The notes: generated by a model not told the origin, from the letters alone. A stretch of 12,263 bases of DNA from Spirochaetaceae bacterium UBA6243 (GCA_002441395.1 DJVZ01000031.1:302-12564); one strand, 5' to 3'. Positions 6,163 through 12,263 are shown, numbered from the stretch's first letter. Numbers and translations: made by a program.

Positions 6163-7161
6163 TCAGGCGCCGAGGCTTACCGAAGGCGGAATCTTGATCG
6201 CGAACCGGCACCGCTCGCTGCCTGAGAGGACGGATTCGAGAACGACAGCCTCGGTTTCCTCCCCGAATACGACATCGAACATGAATTTGGTATAGCCCGC
6301 CGAACAGGCGCACCAGAGCGGCGGTACCCCCGCGTCCCTCTCTGTGATAGAGGCCAGCGCGAGAGGGCAGTGACAGGCCAGCCGCCGTCTCTCCAGACCG
6401 TCAGTGGCCTGGAGGTATCCATCGGGGTCGTAGGGAATCTTTGTCGTATATATGATATCGCCCTCCCGCACTCCCCCAAGGATTTCCGGCCGCGCCTCGA
6501 CGAAATCGACGACAGCCTGCGTTATTCTCTGTTCAAACCACAGGGTTCCGTCCTTCGCATGTCTGCGGAGGATTTCGACCTGACGCCGGTGGTGGTCCAA
6601 AAGCCACGCGTCGATCGATCCGAGGTCAAGAAACCGCTCCCTGTCCAGAGCGAAGGCGGCGGTCGGTATCTCGTGAACGTTCCAGGCGAGTACACGCCTG
6701 GCTTTTTCGGGCCCGATTTCCGCCTCCAGGGCCTCCACGAAGCGAGCCGTGGCGTCAGGGTAGGCTTCCGGAGGGCTGCCTTCTGCCGGAATGGTCACGC
6801 CGGACATGACGTGGCTGCGGACTGCCTCTCCCTCGAGAGTCGTCAGCCTGTCGGCCATCGCGGGGAGTACCCCGATGGGGAGAAGATAGGCCATGAGCCG
6901 GATTGCTACCGTTTCCTGCCGCGCGGCTGTGAAGTAGCGCGCCGCGGGGATGAGAAAATCATAGATGGACTCACCTTCCCTGAGCCGTTCCGATAACCAG
7001 GCCTCGACAGCCGCGAGTTCCGGCCTTTCAAGCGATAATCCCCGGGCGGCCAGCGATGAATCGAGCCCCGCGATCGCCTGCAGGTGGGTCTGAATCGCGC
7101 TTTCGTCGAGTCCGCGCTTCCTGAGCGCGGCGAGGAACTCAGTTTTTCTGTACATTGACAT
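6163..7161 (-). CDS. Uncharacterised 332-residue protein with C-terminal CxC...CxC...C domain
   Basis: I do not recognise this gene with certainty. It has no signal peptide or membrane helix, so it should be cytoplasmic. Residues about 1-200 look mainly helical (for example LAALRKRGLDESAIQTHLQAI and DAWLLDHHRRQVEILRRHA). All five cysteines are in the last 70 residues: C263-H-C265-P, W-C284-A-C286-S-A-G-Y, and C318-R-F. The C-terminal layout (CP..., then CxCSAGY, then FG.....VLESVLSGSERCRF) resembles, from memory, DUF6144 and the L-2-amino-thiazoline-4-carboxylate hydrolase-like / V4R-like fold, which binds a metal or small ligand. That link is unverified. The cysteine spacing suggests metal, cluster or thiol chemistry. 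AGGAGG lies only four bases before the ATG at 7161 and ten before a second in-frame ATG at 7155, so the start is ambiguous by two codons. It is the last gene of a probable three-gene minus-strand operon with the regulator and a 54-residue protein. Confidence 0.75.
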   Translation of the reverse strand: MSMYRKTEFLAALRKRGLDESAIQTHLQAIAGLDSSLAARGLSLERPELAAVEAWLSERLREGESIYDFLIPAARYFTAARQETVAIRLMAYLLPIGVLPAMADRLTTLEGEAVRSHVMSGVTIPAEGSPPEAYPDATARFVEALEAEIGPEKARRVLAWNVHEIPTAAFALDRERFLDLGSIDAWLLDHHRRQVEILRRHAKDGTLWFEQRITQAVVDFVEARPEILGGVREGDIIYTTKIPYDPDGYLQATDGLERRRLACHCPLALASITERDAGVPPLWCACSAGYTKFMFDVVFGEETEAVVLESVLSGSERCRFAIKIPPSVSLGA

Positions 7162-7173
7162 TGCACCTCCTGA

Positions 7174-7338
7174 TCAGATCGTCATATAATGGCGAAGGTC
7201 CCTGCCGGCATCGGACATATGAGCGGCGCAGGCATCCCGGAAGTTAAACTTTAGCATGGGACAGGCGCGGAAGAAATACTTCAGGCACAGGCTCCGGCAG
7301 CGCTGGTAGAATTTGCCGGTCTGTGTGGATTTTTTCAT
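7174..7338 (-). CDS. Small 54-residue cysteine-containing protein, unrecognised
   Basis: This short frame fits between two larger genes. It has its own ribosome-binding site (AGAGGT about eight bases before the ATG), starts 21 bp after the regulator's stop, and ends 12 bp before the next gene's ATG, whose AGGAGG lies in that gap. The peptide starts MKKSTQTGKFYQ and has four cysteines, C14, C18, C26 and C37 (CRSLC, RACP, DAC), plus many basic and aromatic residues, with histidines at 40 and 50. There is no signal peptide or membrane helix. The spacing would suit a small metal-binding or redox-active peptide, perhaps a partner of the downstream CxC/CxC protein; that role is inferred. Tight packing with two good ribosome-binding sites argues that it is a real gene and not a chance frame. 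Confidence 0.65.
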   Translation of the reverse strand: MKKSTQTGKFYQRCRSLCLKYFFRACPMLKFNFRDACAAHMSDAGRDLRHYMTI

Positions 7339-7359
7339 TGATCTGACCTCTTCTGCCGT

Positions 7360-8469
7360 TCATTCGCCGAATAGCGTTATATCGGCGTCGAGGCGGATCT
7401 GCATGGTCGCGGAGCCGGGTGTCTCGATGCTGTGAAGCAGAAGGCGGGCCGCCTCGTAGCCCAGCTGATAGGCTGGCTGGACCGAAACGAGGGTGTCCCC
7501 GGTCCCGTCGAGGGGTACCGCAAACTGGCCGTGCAGGTCGGAGCGCGTGAATCTGCCGAGCGGAAATCCCATCCCGCAGAGCGCCAGTGAGGCACCTCGC
7601 AGGAGGCGGCCGTTCAGTGCCACGAAGCCAGTGGCCCCGTCGACATCTCCAATGGCTCGTCGTATTTCCTCGATATAGGGGCTGTTCGGCTGGAGTTCCG
7701 GGAAAAGAAGATTGTCGTTCAGCCGCACGATGTGCTGTTCGCCGGGGTCGAGTCCCGCGGCCCGCACCGCGTCCAGGAAGCCTTCCTCGCGCTCGGCGAT
7801 GCTCGAACAGCTGACGCCTGTGACGAGGATGAGTCGGCGGTGGTTTCCTCTCGCGATGAAGTCGGCCGTGAGGCGCCGTGACGCCTCCCTGTGATTGGTT
7901 GAGACAAAATTCTTGCGCGTATCGGCGATCGTCCTGTCGAGAAGCACGAGGGGAGTCTCCTGCCGTTCGATCCGTTCGATGATCGAACGGTTTTTTTCCT
8001 CGTAGGCTTCGCTTTCAATGACGGGGGAGAATATCACGCCATCGATGTTTTGCTCGGACAGGGAAAAAAAGTAATCTTCGACTTTTCGGAAATTTCGGTC
8101 GACGTTGCAGATAATGGTGTGGTAGCGTCTGTTCCACAGACAGTCCTCTATGCCTCTCAGGATATGGGCTCCGAAGCTGTCGGAAATATCGTCGATGGCG
8201 ACGCCGACCAGCCGCGATTCCTTCCGGGCCGTCGTCCTCTGCGAGACCATGGGATCGGAGCGAACGAATGTCCCGTTCCGGCCGGCAGGGCGCTCGAGTA
8301 TGTTCCGCTCAACAAGGTCGTCGAGAGCCTTCTGGACGGTGATTCTGCTCACGCTGAAGAGTTCGGCGAGCTTGCGTTCGGCGAGGATCTGTGTCCCCGG
8401 AGACCATTCCCCCGACTCGATCTTTCCAAGAATGCCGCGGGTCACCATCTCGTATTTTTTGTAGCTCAT
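7360..8469 (-). CDS. GntR-HTH / LacI-type sensor hybrid transcriptional regulator
   Basis: The 369-residue protein has an N-terminal winged helix of the GntR family (residues about 1-72). Its features are YEMVTRGILGKIESGEWSPGTQI, then LAERKLAELFSVSRITVQKALDDLVERNIL, then a wing ending NGTFV. A periplasmic-binding-protein-like sensor of the LacI/GalR type follows (about 84-369), with LVGVAIDDISDSFGAHILRGIED at its start, IDGVIFSP, TPLVLLDRTI, LVTGVSCSSIAEREEGFLDAVRAAG and the closing QLGYEAARLLLHSI. This AraR-like layout usually senses a sugar or other small organic effector and represses uptake and catabolic genes. It is transcribed divergently from the ABC importer, and the shared gap carries matching palindromes, so control of the importer is the best inference. 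AGGA lies about eight bases before the ATG. The two downstream minus-strand genes follow closely and are likely in its operon. Confidence 0.9.
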   Translation of the reverse strand: MSYKKYEMVTRGILGKIESGEWSPGTQILAERKLAELFSVSRITVQKALDDLVERNILERPAGRNGTFVRSDPMVSQRTTARKESRLVGVAIDDISDSFGAHILRGIEDCLWNRRYHTIICNVDRNFRKVEDYFFSLSEQNIDGVIFSPVIESEAYEEKNRSIIERIERQETPLVLLDRTIADTRKNFVSTNHREASRRLTADFIARGNHRRLILVTGVSCSSIAEREEGFLDAVRAAGLDPGEQHIVRLNDNLLFPELQPNSPYIEEIRRAIGDVDGATGFVALNGRLLRGASLALCGMGFPLGRFTRSDLHGQFAVPLDGTGDTLVSVQPAYQLGYEAARLLLHSIETPGSATMQIRLDADITLFGE

Positions 8470-8495
8470 ATTTTGGTCCTATATTTGGTATTGTA

Positions 8496-8511
8496 ATAAT
8501 CGCACGATTAT
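8496..8511. promoter_or_regulatory. Inverted repeat ATAATCG-CA-CGATTAT over the regulator promoter
   Basis: Two perfect 7-bp arms flank a two-base centre. The site covers the -10 and part of the spacer of the probable regulator promoter. It differs from the TGGAT...ATCCA sites on the importer side, although all contain a GATTAT/ATAATC or ATATCC-like AT-rich core. It may be a weaker site for the same regulator or a site for a different protein. Confidence 0.5.
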
Positions 8512-8524
8512 GACATAAAGTCAA
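8496..8524 (-). promoter_or_regulatory. Probable promoter of the regulator operon
   Basis: Reading the minus strand, TTGACT (8519-8524) and GATTAT (8496-8501) are separated by exactly 17 bases. They lie 27 bp upstream of the regulator's ATG. The -35 matches sigma70 consensus at five of six positions and the -10 at four of six. The inverted repeat at 8496-8511 overlaps the -10 and spacer, which would allow autorepression. Confidence 0.5.
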
Positions 8525-8592
8525 GAAAAAAATGAAAAAATCCAGCTAACTCTCGAATTCCAGGCCATATTTCGAATAAAACAAGAAAAAAC

Positions 8593-8621
8593 TTGACAGA
8601 ATACCCATTTGATCGTACTAT
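8593..8621 (+). promoter_or_regulatory. Sigma70-type promoter of the ABC importer operon
   Basis: A consensus -35, TTGACA (8593-8598), is followed after 17 bases by TACTAT (8616-8621), matching four of six -10 positions. Transcription would begin near 8628, about 42 bases before the binding-protein ATG. This is the strongest promoter-like sequence in the window. Confidence 0.65.
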
Positions 8622-8636
8622 GGATTATATCCATAG
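8618..8636. promoter_or_regulatory. Importer operator 1: CTATGGAT-TAT-ATCCATAG
   Basis: Two perfect 8-bp arms with a 3-bp centre overlap the -10 hexamer and the predicted start of transcription of the importer operon. This is the classic place for repression. The symmetry and the neighbouring GntR/LacI hybrid gene make it the likely primary operator of that regulator. Confidence 0.65.
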
Positions 8637-8643
8637 ATATATT

Positions 8644-8655
8644 TGGATATATCCA
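8644..8655. promoter_or_regulatory. Importer operator 2: TGGATATATCCA
   Basis: This perfect 12-bp palindrome sits in the leader, five bases before the AGGAGG of the binding-protein gene. It repeats the TGGAT...ATCCA arms of the site centred at 8627. The centre-to-centre distance of about 22.5 bp is close to two helical turns, so two dimers could bind side by side on one DNA face. Confidence 0.6.
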
Positions 8656-8669
8656 TAATAGGAGGTTCC

Positions 8670-9626
8670 ATGAAACGTACATTCATTCTTGTCCTGCTCG
8701 TCGCTCTGGCGGGACTTATGCCTCTGGCGGCAGCTTCCAATACCGTGACCATCTACACGATGAGCGGACCCGAGATCACGACGCCCATACTCGATGCCCT
8801 CAGGGCGAAATATCCTTCCATAAATGTCAACCTGGTGAAGGCGGGCACGGGGGAAATCGTCGCCAGGCTCCAGGCGGAAAAGAATAATCCGGCCGCGGAC
8901 ATCCTGTGGGGCGGCGACAATCTCGCCGTGTTCGACGGAAACTCGGACCTCTTCGCGGCCTACGATTCGCCCGAAGACAAATACATGGTTTCCAGGGACC
9001 CCAACCACAAGTGGCACGCGTTCACCATCTTCTGCCAGGCGATTCTGGTCAACACGAATCTGGTGAAACCGGCCGACTATCCCAAGAACGCGAAGGACCT
9101 GCTCAATCCGGCGTGGAAGAAGGCGGGTGGGGTGGCCCTGGCCGATCCGAACAAGTCGGGAACGGGCTACACCATCGTCTCTGGACTTTCGAGTGCCTTC
9201 GGCTGGGACTTCATCGAGAAGCTCGTACAGAACAGCGTCGTGCTTCCGGGCTCCGATCCTATGTTCAAGGCCGTCAAGGACGGCGAGCTCCCGGTGGGCT
9301 TCATAAACGAGGACCTTGGGGCGACGTGGAAGGCGCAGGGGCTGCCAATCGAAATCATCTACGCCAAGGACGCCGTGACCGTCCAGATGGACGCCTGCGG
9401 TCTCGTCAAGAACGGACCCAACCCTGAACTTGCCAAAAAAGTGCTGGATTTTCTCTGCTCCAAAGAAGCGCACACCATTGCCGTCAAGGTGATCAACCGC
9501 CGCTCGGCGAGAACCGACGTGGCGCCGCCGGCGGGGCTGCCCGATCTCGGAAACCTCAACCTCTTCACCGCGACTGAGCCGAGGGAAGTGGTCAACGCGA
9601 AATTCACGAAAATATACGGCAAATAA
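8670..9626 (+). CDS. ABC importer periplasmic solute-binding protein (Fe3+/phosphonate/sugar-phosphate superfamily)
   Basis: The 318-residue protein has a Sec signal peptide (MKRT, hydrophobic core, LAAAS; cleavage near residue 23) with no lipobox, so it should be a free periplasmic protein. The mature protein is a two-lobed family-1-type binding protein: NTVTIYTMSGPE opens lobe one, AGTGE-IVARLQAE and ADILWGGD follow, and ADPNKSGTGYT (158-168) is typical of the AfuA/FbpA/PhnS group. In ferric-iron binders a tyrosine pair lies near GELPVGFINED (206-215); here no Tyr-Tyr is present, arguing against iron and for an organic anion such as a phosphonate or sugar phosphate. AGGAGG lies four bases before the ATG at 8670; an in-frame start at 8643 would lie within the operator region and lacks a site. 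It is the first gene of the importer operon, preceding permease and ATPase. Confidence 0.87.
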   Translation: MKRTFILVLLVALAGLMPLAAASNTVTIYTMSGPEITTPILDALRAKYPSINVNLVKAGTGEIVARLQAEKNNPAADILWGGDNLAVFDGNSDLFAAYDSPEDKYMVSRDPNHKWHAFTIFCQAILVNTNLVKPADYPKNAKDLLNPAWKKAGGVALADPNKSGTGYTIVSGLSSAFGWDFIEKLVQNSVVLPGSDPMFKAVKDGELPVGFINEDLGATWKAQGLPIEIIYAKDAVTVQMDACGLVKNGPNPELAKKVLDFLCSKEAHTIAVKVINRRSARTDVAPPAGLPDLGNLNLFTATEPREVVNAKFTKIYGK

Positions 9627-9633
9627 ACCGATC

Positions 9634-9649
9634 GCTCCCTGAGGGGAGC
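9634..9649 (+). repeat. Small hairpin after the binding-protein gene
   Basis: GCTCCC (9634-9639) pairs perfectly with GGGAGC (9644-9649) around a TGAG loop, eight bases after the binding-protein stop codon. With the larger hairpin at 9658-9692 it probably protects the 3' end of the binding-protein message. Confidence 0.45.
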
Positions 9650-9657
9650 CTGTCATC

Positions 9658-9692
9658 CGGGAAACGGAGAGCCTCCCTGCTTCCGTTTCCCG
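9658..9692 (+). repeat. Long hairpin between binding-protein and permease genes
   Basis: CGGGAAACGGA (9658-9668) pairs perfectly with TCCGTTTCCCG (9682-9692), an 11-bp stem with a 13-base loop. No strong U-run follows, so it is more likely a processing/stability element or a partial terminator than a full stop. Such elements commonly let a binding protein be made in excess of its membrane components, as in malE-malF. Confidence 0.6.
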
Positions 9693-9728
9693 CTGTCTTG
9701 TCCAACAATGTACCATTGTGGAGGACTC

Positions 9729-11813
9729 TTGAAATTCAGCAGAATCCATGCGTTCAAAGACCCATGGAAATTTTTCACCCTCATTATTTTTGTCGTCCTC
9801 ACCGTCCTGACAGTGGTGTCACAGCTTTGGATCCTGAAGACCTCCGTTCAGGAAAAGGGCGGGGCCTTCACCCTCAGAACCGGGCAGGGGGACCGCCCCG
9901 CGGAGATCGAGGGAGAGACACTCTCGGGATTCACTCTGCGCCAGGAGACCCCCTCGGTCATAACCCTCGCGCGCTCGGGTCGCGATTTTTTTTCGATTGA
10001 TTCCTCGGTTTCAGGCCAGATTGTCCTGTCTTCCCAGAGTCTGACCTTCGGCGAGCCCGCTTTGGACGAGGACGGAAAGCTCAAGATTCCCTATGGTACA
10101 AGCACTGGCGGAGACCCGGCGCGCAGGTCGGGCACCGGCAGTCTCCAGATAGAACAGAAAGTGTTCGGCACGCTGTTTCAGTCCTCGGCGGGCAAAAGGC
10201 TGGAAGTGGAGTGCCTTTCTCCGGGGAGTCTCCGCATCTACCACGCCCCGAAGGCCTACCTCAACTTCAGCGACTCGAGCGTGCGGTTCGGTCTGGCCAA
10301 CTACATCACCTTCCTCACGACCGGGAAATATCTCGACGCCATCGTGAACAGCCTGCTCATCGCGCTGACGGCCACCGCCGTCGCGGGGGTCCTGGGGACG
10401 ACGCTCGCCTATCTGTATGCGCGCTACAAGATGCCGATGACCAGTGCCGTCATCTCTCTCGTGACGATGGCGTCGGTATCGCCTCCTTTCCTCGGCGCGT
10501 ACGCGTGGCGCATGCTGCTCGGGAGTTCCGGCATCATAACCCGTTTTTTGGGGATCAACTGGACGATCATGGGGATGCACGGCGTCATCTGGGTCATAAT
10601 CTGGCTCATCTTTCCCGTGGTGTTCCTCCTCTCGTACGACAGTTTCGTGTCGATCGACAATTCCATGCGCGAGTGCTCGTACAGCCTGGGCGCGGACCGC
10701 AGGCGGACGCTCTTCAGGATCGAGCTGCCGCTCGCCATTCCCGGCATCGTGACGGGGCTCTACATGGCCATGATGACGGCCTTTACCGATTTCGGCACGC
10801 CCTACATAATCTCTCTGGATCTGAACACTCTGCCGGTCCTCATCTACAAGGAATTCATGAGCGAAGTCGGCGGGAACTACTCCATAGCGAGTACAGGGAG
10901 CGTCGTCATGGTGCTCCTCTCTTCCATGATACTTATGGCTCAGCGCATCTATCTCGCCAAGCGTTCATACGCTTCGATAAAGACCCAGCAGCCTTCGGCA
11001 CGCATGCCTTCGGCGGGGAAAAAGGTCGCCATAGAGATACTGACTTTCGTGCTCATCGCCATGGCCTTCGTGCCGCACGTCACCGTGCTGGTGACCTCCT
11101 TCTTCAAGTGGGAGGCGGGCATTCTCAGCTCCAGGCTGACGTGGGAGAATTTTTCGCGCCTCTTCAATCTCAATCTGAACTCCATATGGGTGACGCTGAG
11201 CACGGGCACCGCGGCGACCTTCCTCACGTTTTCGCTGGGAATCGGCATCGCCTACGTCATCGTGAAAAAGCGCTATCCCTTCTTTGGACAGGCGCTGAAC
11301 CTGCTCGTGATGATCCCCTACATAATCCCCGGCACGGTCCTCGCGATCGGGTTCATCCTCCTTTTCAACAAGCCGCCCATCCTGCTGACGGGCACATGGC
11401 TCATACTCGTCCTCGCCTATTTCGTCCGCAAGTTGCCCTACGCGGTCAAGAGCGCCGAGTCGGCCCTGTACAGGATCCACCCCGCCCTCGAGGAAGCCGC
11501 GCGAAGTCTCGGCGCCACGCCCACCAAAAGTTTCTGGGATGTCACGTTTCCGCTCATGATAGGCGGTGTCATTTCAGGCGCCACCCTGTCATTCCTCCAG
11601 ATAATGACGGAGATCAGCTCGACCATCATGCTCTACCGGCCGCCCTGGAAACCCATGACCGCGGTGATATTCGAGAACACCATTGACGCGGGCGCCGATT
11701 TCGGCGTGGCCTCGGCCATGACCGTGGTACTCATGGTCATGCTCTACGTGCCGCTGTACTTCATCACCACGAAAACACGGAAACCGAAGGAGACCAGAAT
11801 TGAAGAACTATGA
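9729..11813 (+). CDS. Fused two-domain ABC permease (FbpB/PhnV-like) with large extracytoplasmic insert
   Basis: The 694-residue inner-membrane protein has two BPD_transp_1 domains in one chain, as in iron/phosphonate-type importers. TM1 is residues about 17-37. Each half ends with an EAA coupling loop for the ATPase: ECSYSLGADRRR...LPLAIPGI (315-340) and EEAARSLGATPTK...FPLMIGGV (588-614). Domain one spans about 203-410 and domain two about 433-680. Between TM1 and the second helix (about 38-202) lies a hydrophilic, probably periplasmic segment of about 150 residues. I judge this much longer than in typical FbpB-type permeases; its function is unknown. The TTG at 9729 follows GGAGG with a four-base gap. 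The in-frame ATG at 9708 has no upstream site, so TTG is preferred. It overlaps the ATPase start by 14 bases. Confidence 0.85.
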   Translation: MKFSRIHAFKDPWKFFTLIIFVVLTVLTVVSQLWILKTSVQEKGGAFTLRTGQGDRPAEIEGETLSGFTLRQETPSVITLARSGRDFFSIDSSVSGQIVLSSQSLTFGEPALDEDGKLKIPYGTSTGGDPARRSGTGSLQIEQKVFGTLFQSSAGKRLEVECLSPGSLRIYHAPKAYLNFSDSSVRFGLANYITFLTTGKYLDAIVNSLLIALTATAVAGVLGTTLAYLYARYKMPMTSAVISLVTMASVSPPFLGAYAWRMLLGSSGIITRFLGINWTIMGMHGVIWVIIWLIFPVVFLLSYDSFVSIDNSMRECSYSLGADRRRTLFRIELPLAIPGIVTGLYMAMMTAFTDFGTPYIISLDLNTLPVLIYKEFMSEVGGNYSIASTGSVVMVLLSSMILMAQRIYLAKRSYASIKTQQPSARMPSAGKKVAIEILTFVLIAMAFVPHVTVLVTSFFKWEAGILSSRLTWENFSRLFNLNLNSIWVTLSTGTAATFLTFSLGIGIAYVIVKKRYPFFGQALNLLVMIPYIIPGTVLAIGFILLFNKPPILLTGTWLILVLAYFVRKLPYAVKSAESALYRIHPALEEAARSLGATPTKSFWDVTFPLMIGGVISGATLSFLQIMTEISSTIMLYRPPWKPMTAVIFENTIDAGADFGVASAMTVVLMVMLYVPLYFITTKTRKPKETRIEEL

Positions 11814-12263
11814 ACGGAGCGACGACGCGCAGGCGGTGTCGGTCACGATAGAAAATGTAGTGAAGAAATTCGGCTCATTCCAGGCTTTGGGAGGGGTCGA
11901 CCTGTCCATCAGGAGCGGGGAGTTCTTTACGCTGCTCGGCCCCTCAGGCTGCGGCAAGACGACGCTTCTGCGCTGCACCGCGGGCTTCGAGCGGCCCACC
12001 AGCGGCCGGATACTCTTCAACGACGCGGACATGACACATATCCCGCCCTGGGAGAAGAATATCGGGTTCGTGTTCCAGAACTACGCGCTCTGGCCCAACA
12101 AGTCGGTGTACGCCAATATCGCCTACGGCCTGGAGATACGCAAGAAGAACACGTCCTTTATACGCGAGAAAGTGGAGTGGGCCCTGGATCTTCTCGGCCT
12201 TCCCGGCATTGGGGAGAAGATGCCCGAACAGCTTTCCGGAGGCCAGCAGCAGCGGGTGGCCAT
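11800..12263 (+). CDS. ABC importer ATPase (3' end outside window)
   Basis: The frame from TTG at 11800 is open to the window end (154 full codons). It shows an ATP-binding cassette: the A-loop region KKFGSFQAL, Walker A GPSGCGKTT, the Q-loop in FVFQNYALWPNKSV, and the ABC signature LSGGQQQRVA at the truncated end. Walker B and the C-terminal substrate-type domain lie beyond the window. This belongs to the PotA/FbpC/MalK-type group. AAGGAG lies about eight bases before the TTG. Translation overlaps the last 14 bases of the permease gene in another frame, indicating translational coupling. An ATG at 11810, overlapping the permease stop, opens a frame that stops within 14 codons, so it is not the start. 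An in-frame GTG a dozen codons later is a less likely alternative. Confidence 0.88.
   Translation, partial: MKNYERSDDAQAVSVTIENVVKKFGSFQALGGVDLSIRSGEFFTLLGPSGCGKTTLLRCTAGFERPTSGRILFNDADMTHIPPWEKNIGFVFQNYALWPNKSVYANIAYGLEIRKKNTSFIREKVEWALDLLGLPGIGEKMPEQLSGGQQQRVA

Noticed and set aside
8625..9749. Long open frame (374 codons) on the minus strand opposite the binding-protein gene
   Set aside because: It is an antisense shadow of a GC-rich gene with strong third-position bias. Its translation is Arg/His/Asp-rich with no domain, while the plus strand has a signal peptide, ribosome-binding site and family motifs.
10211..11686. 491-codon plus-strand frame inside the permease gene
   Set aside because: It is an out-of-frame shadow with a low-complexity Arg/His-rich product and no ribosome-binding site. 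The overlapping frame has membrane helices and two EAA loops.
8670..12263. Naming the importer as a ferric-iron transporter
   Set aside because: The superfamily fits, but the binding protein lacks the tyrosine pair expected of iron binders, so the ligand is left open.
1..12263. CRISPR array, tRNA, rRNA, transposon ends or att sites
   Set aside because: I saw no regularly spaced repeats, cloverleaf-like sequences, transposase or integrase motifs, or flanking direct repeats.

Overview
This window looks like a moderately GC-rich chromosomal segment of a diderm (Gram-negative-type) bacterium. My best guess is a member of the Spirochaetota. The clues are a lipobox lipoprotein with an InlB/Listeria-Bacteroides-type repeat, a PEGA-repeat envelope protein, a GntR-DNA-binding/LacI-sensor hybrid regulator, and a one-piece iron/phosphonate-type ABC permease. 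The taxonomic guess is an inference; there is no rRNA or marker gene. I see no tRNA, rRNA, CRISPR array, insertion sequence or prophage gene.

Layout, left to right. (1) 1-807, plus: the C-terminal part of a GT1/MGT-type glycosyltransferase whose start lies outside the window. (2) 876-2606, minus: a two-gene envelope operon, with a lipoprotein (InlB-like repeat plus a beta-rich tail) followed 12 bp later by a secreted protein with three PEGA repeats. (3) 2802-6099: a divergent catabolic cassette. A TetR-family repressor (minus) has a near-perfect 26-bp palindromic operator just upstream of its start. An aldehyde dehydrogenase and a short-chain alcohol dehydrogenase of the 3-alpha-HSD/coniferyl-alcohol dehydrogenase type (plus) probably oxidise an alcohol to an aldehyde and then to an acid. 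(4) 6163-12263: a second divergent unit. On the minus strand, a GntR/LacI hybrid regulator, a 54-residue cysteine-containing small protein and a 332-residue protein with a CxC...CxC...C C-terminal domain are packed with 21- and 12-bp gaps. On the plus strand are the solute-binding protein, a fused two-domain permease and the ATPase of an ABC importer; the ATPase runs off the window end.

The fourth unit is the best candidate for an undescribed system. The importer belongs to the ferric-iron/2-aminoethylphosphonate/hexose-phosphate superfamily. Its binding protein lacks the tyrosine pair that marks iron binders, and its permease carries an unusually large (about 150 residues) extracytoplasmic insert after the first membrane helix. 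The divergent intergenic region holds a good sigma70-type promoter (TTGACA-N17-TACTAT) with two TGGAT...ATCCA operators over the -10/start and leader, and a third, different inverted repeat over the regulator's own promoter. The simplest reading is that the regulator senses an organic effector and controls uptake, and that the two Cys-containing proteins in its operon act on the imported compound or on its signal. That role is an inference.
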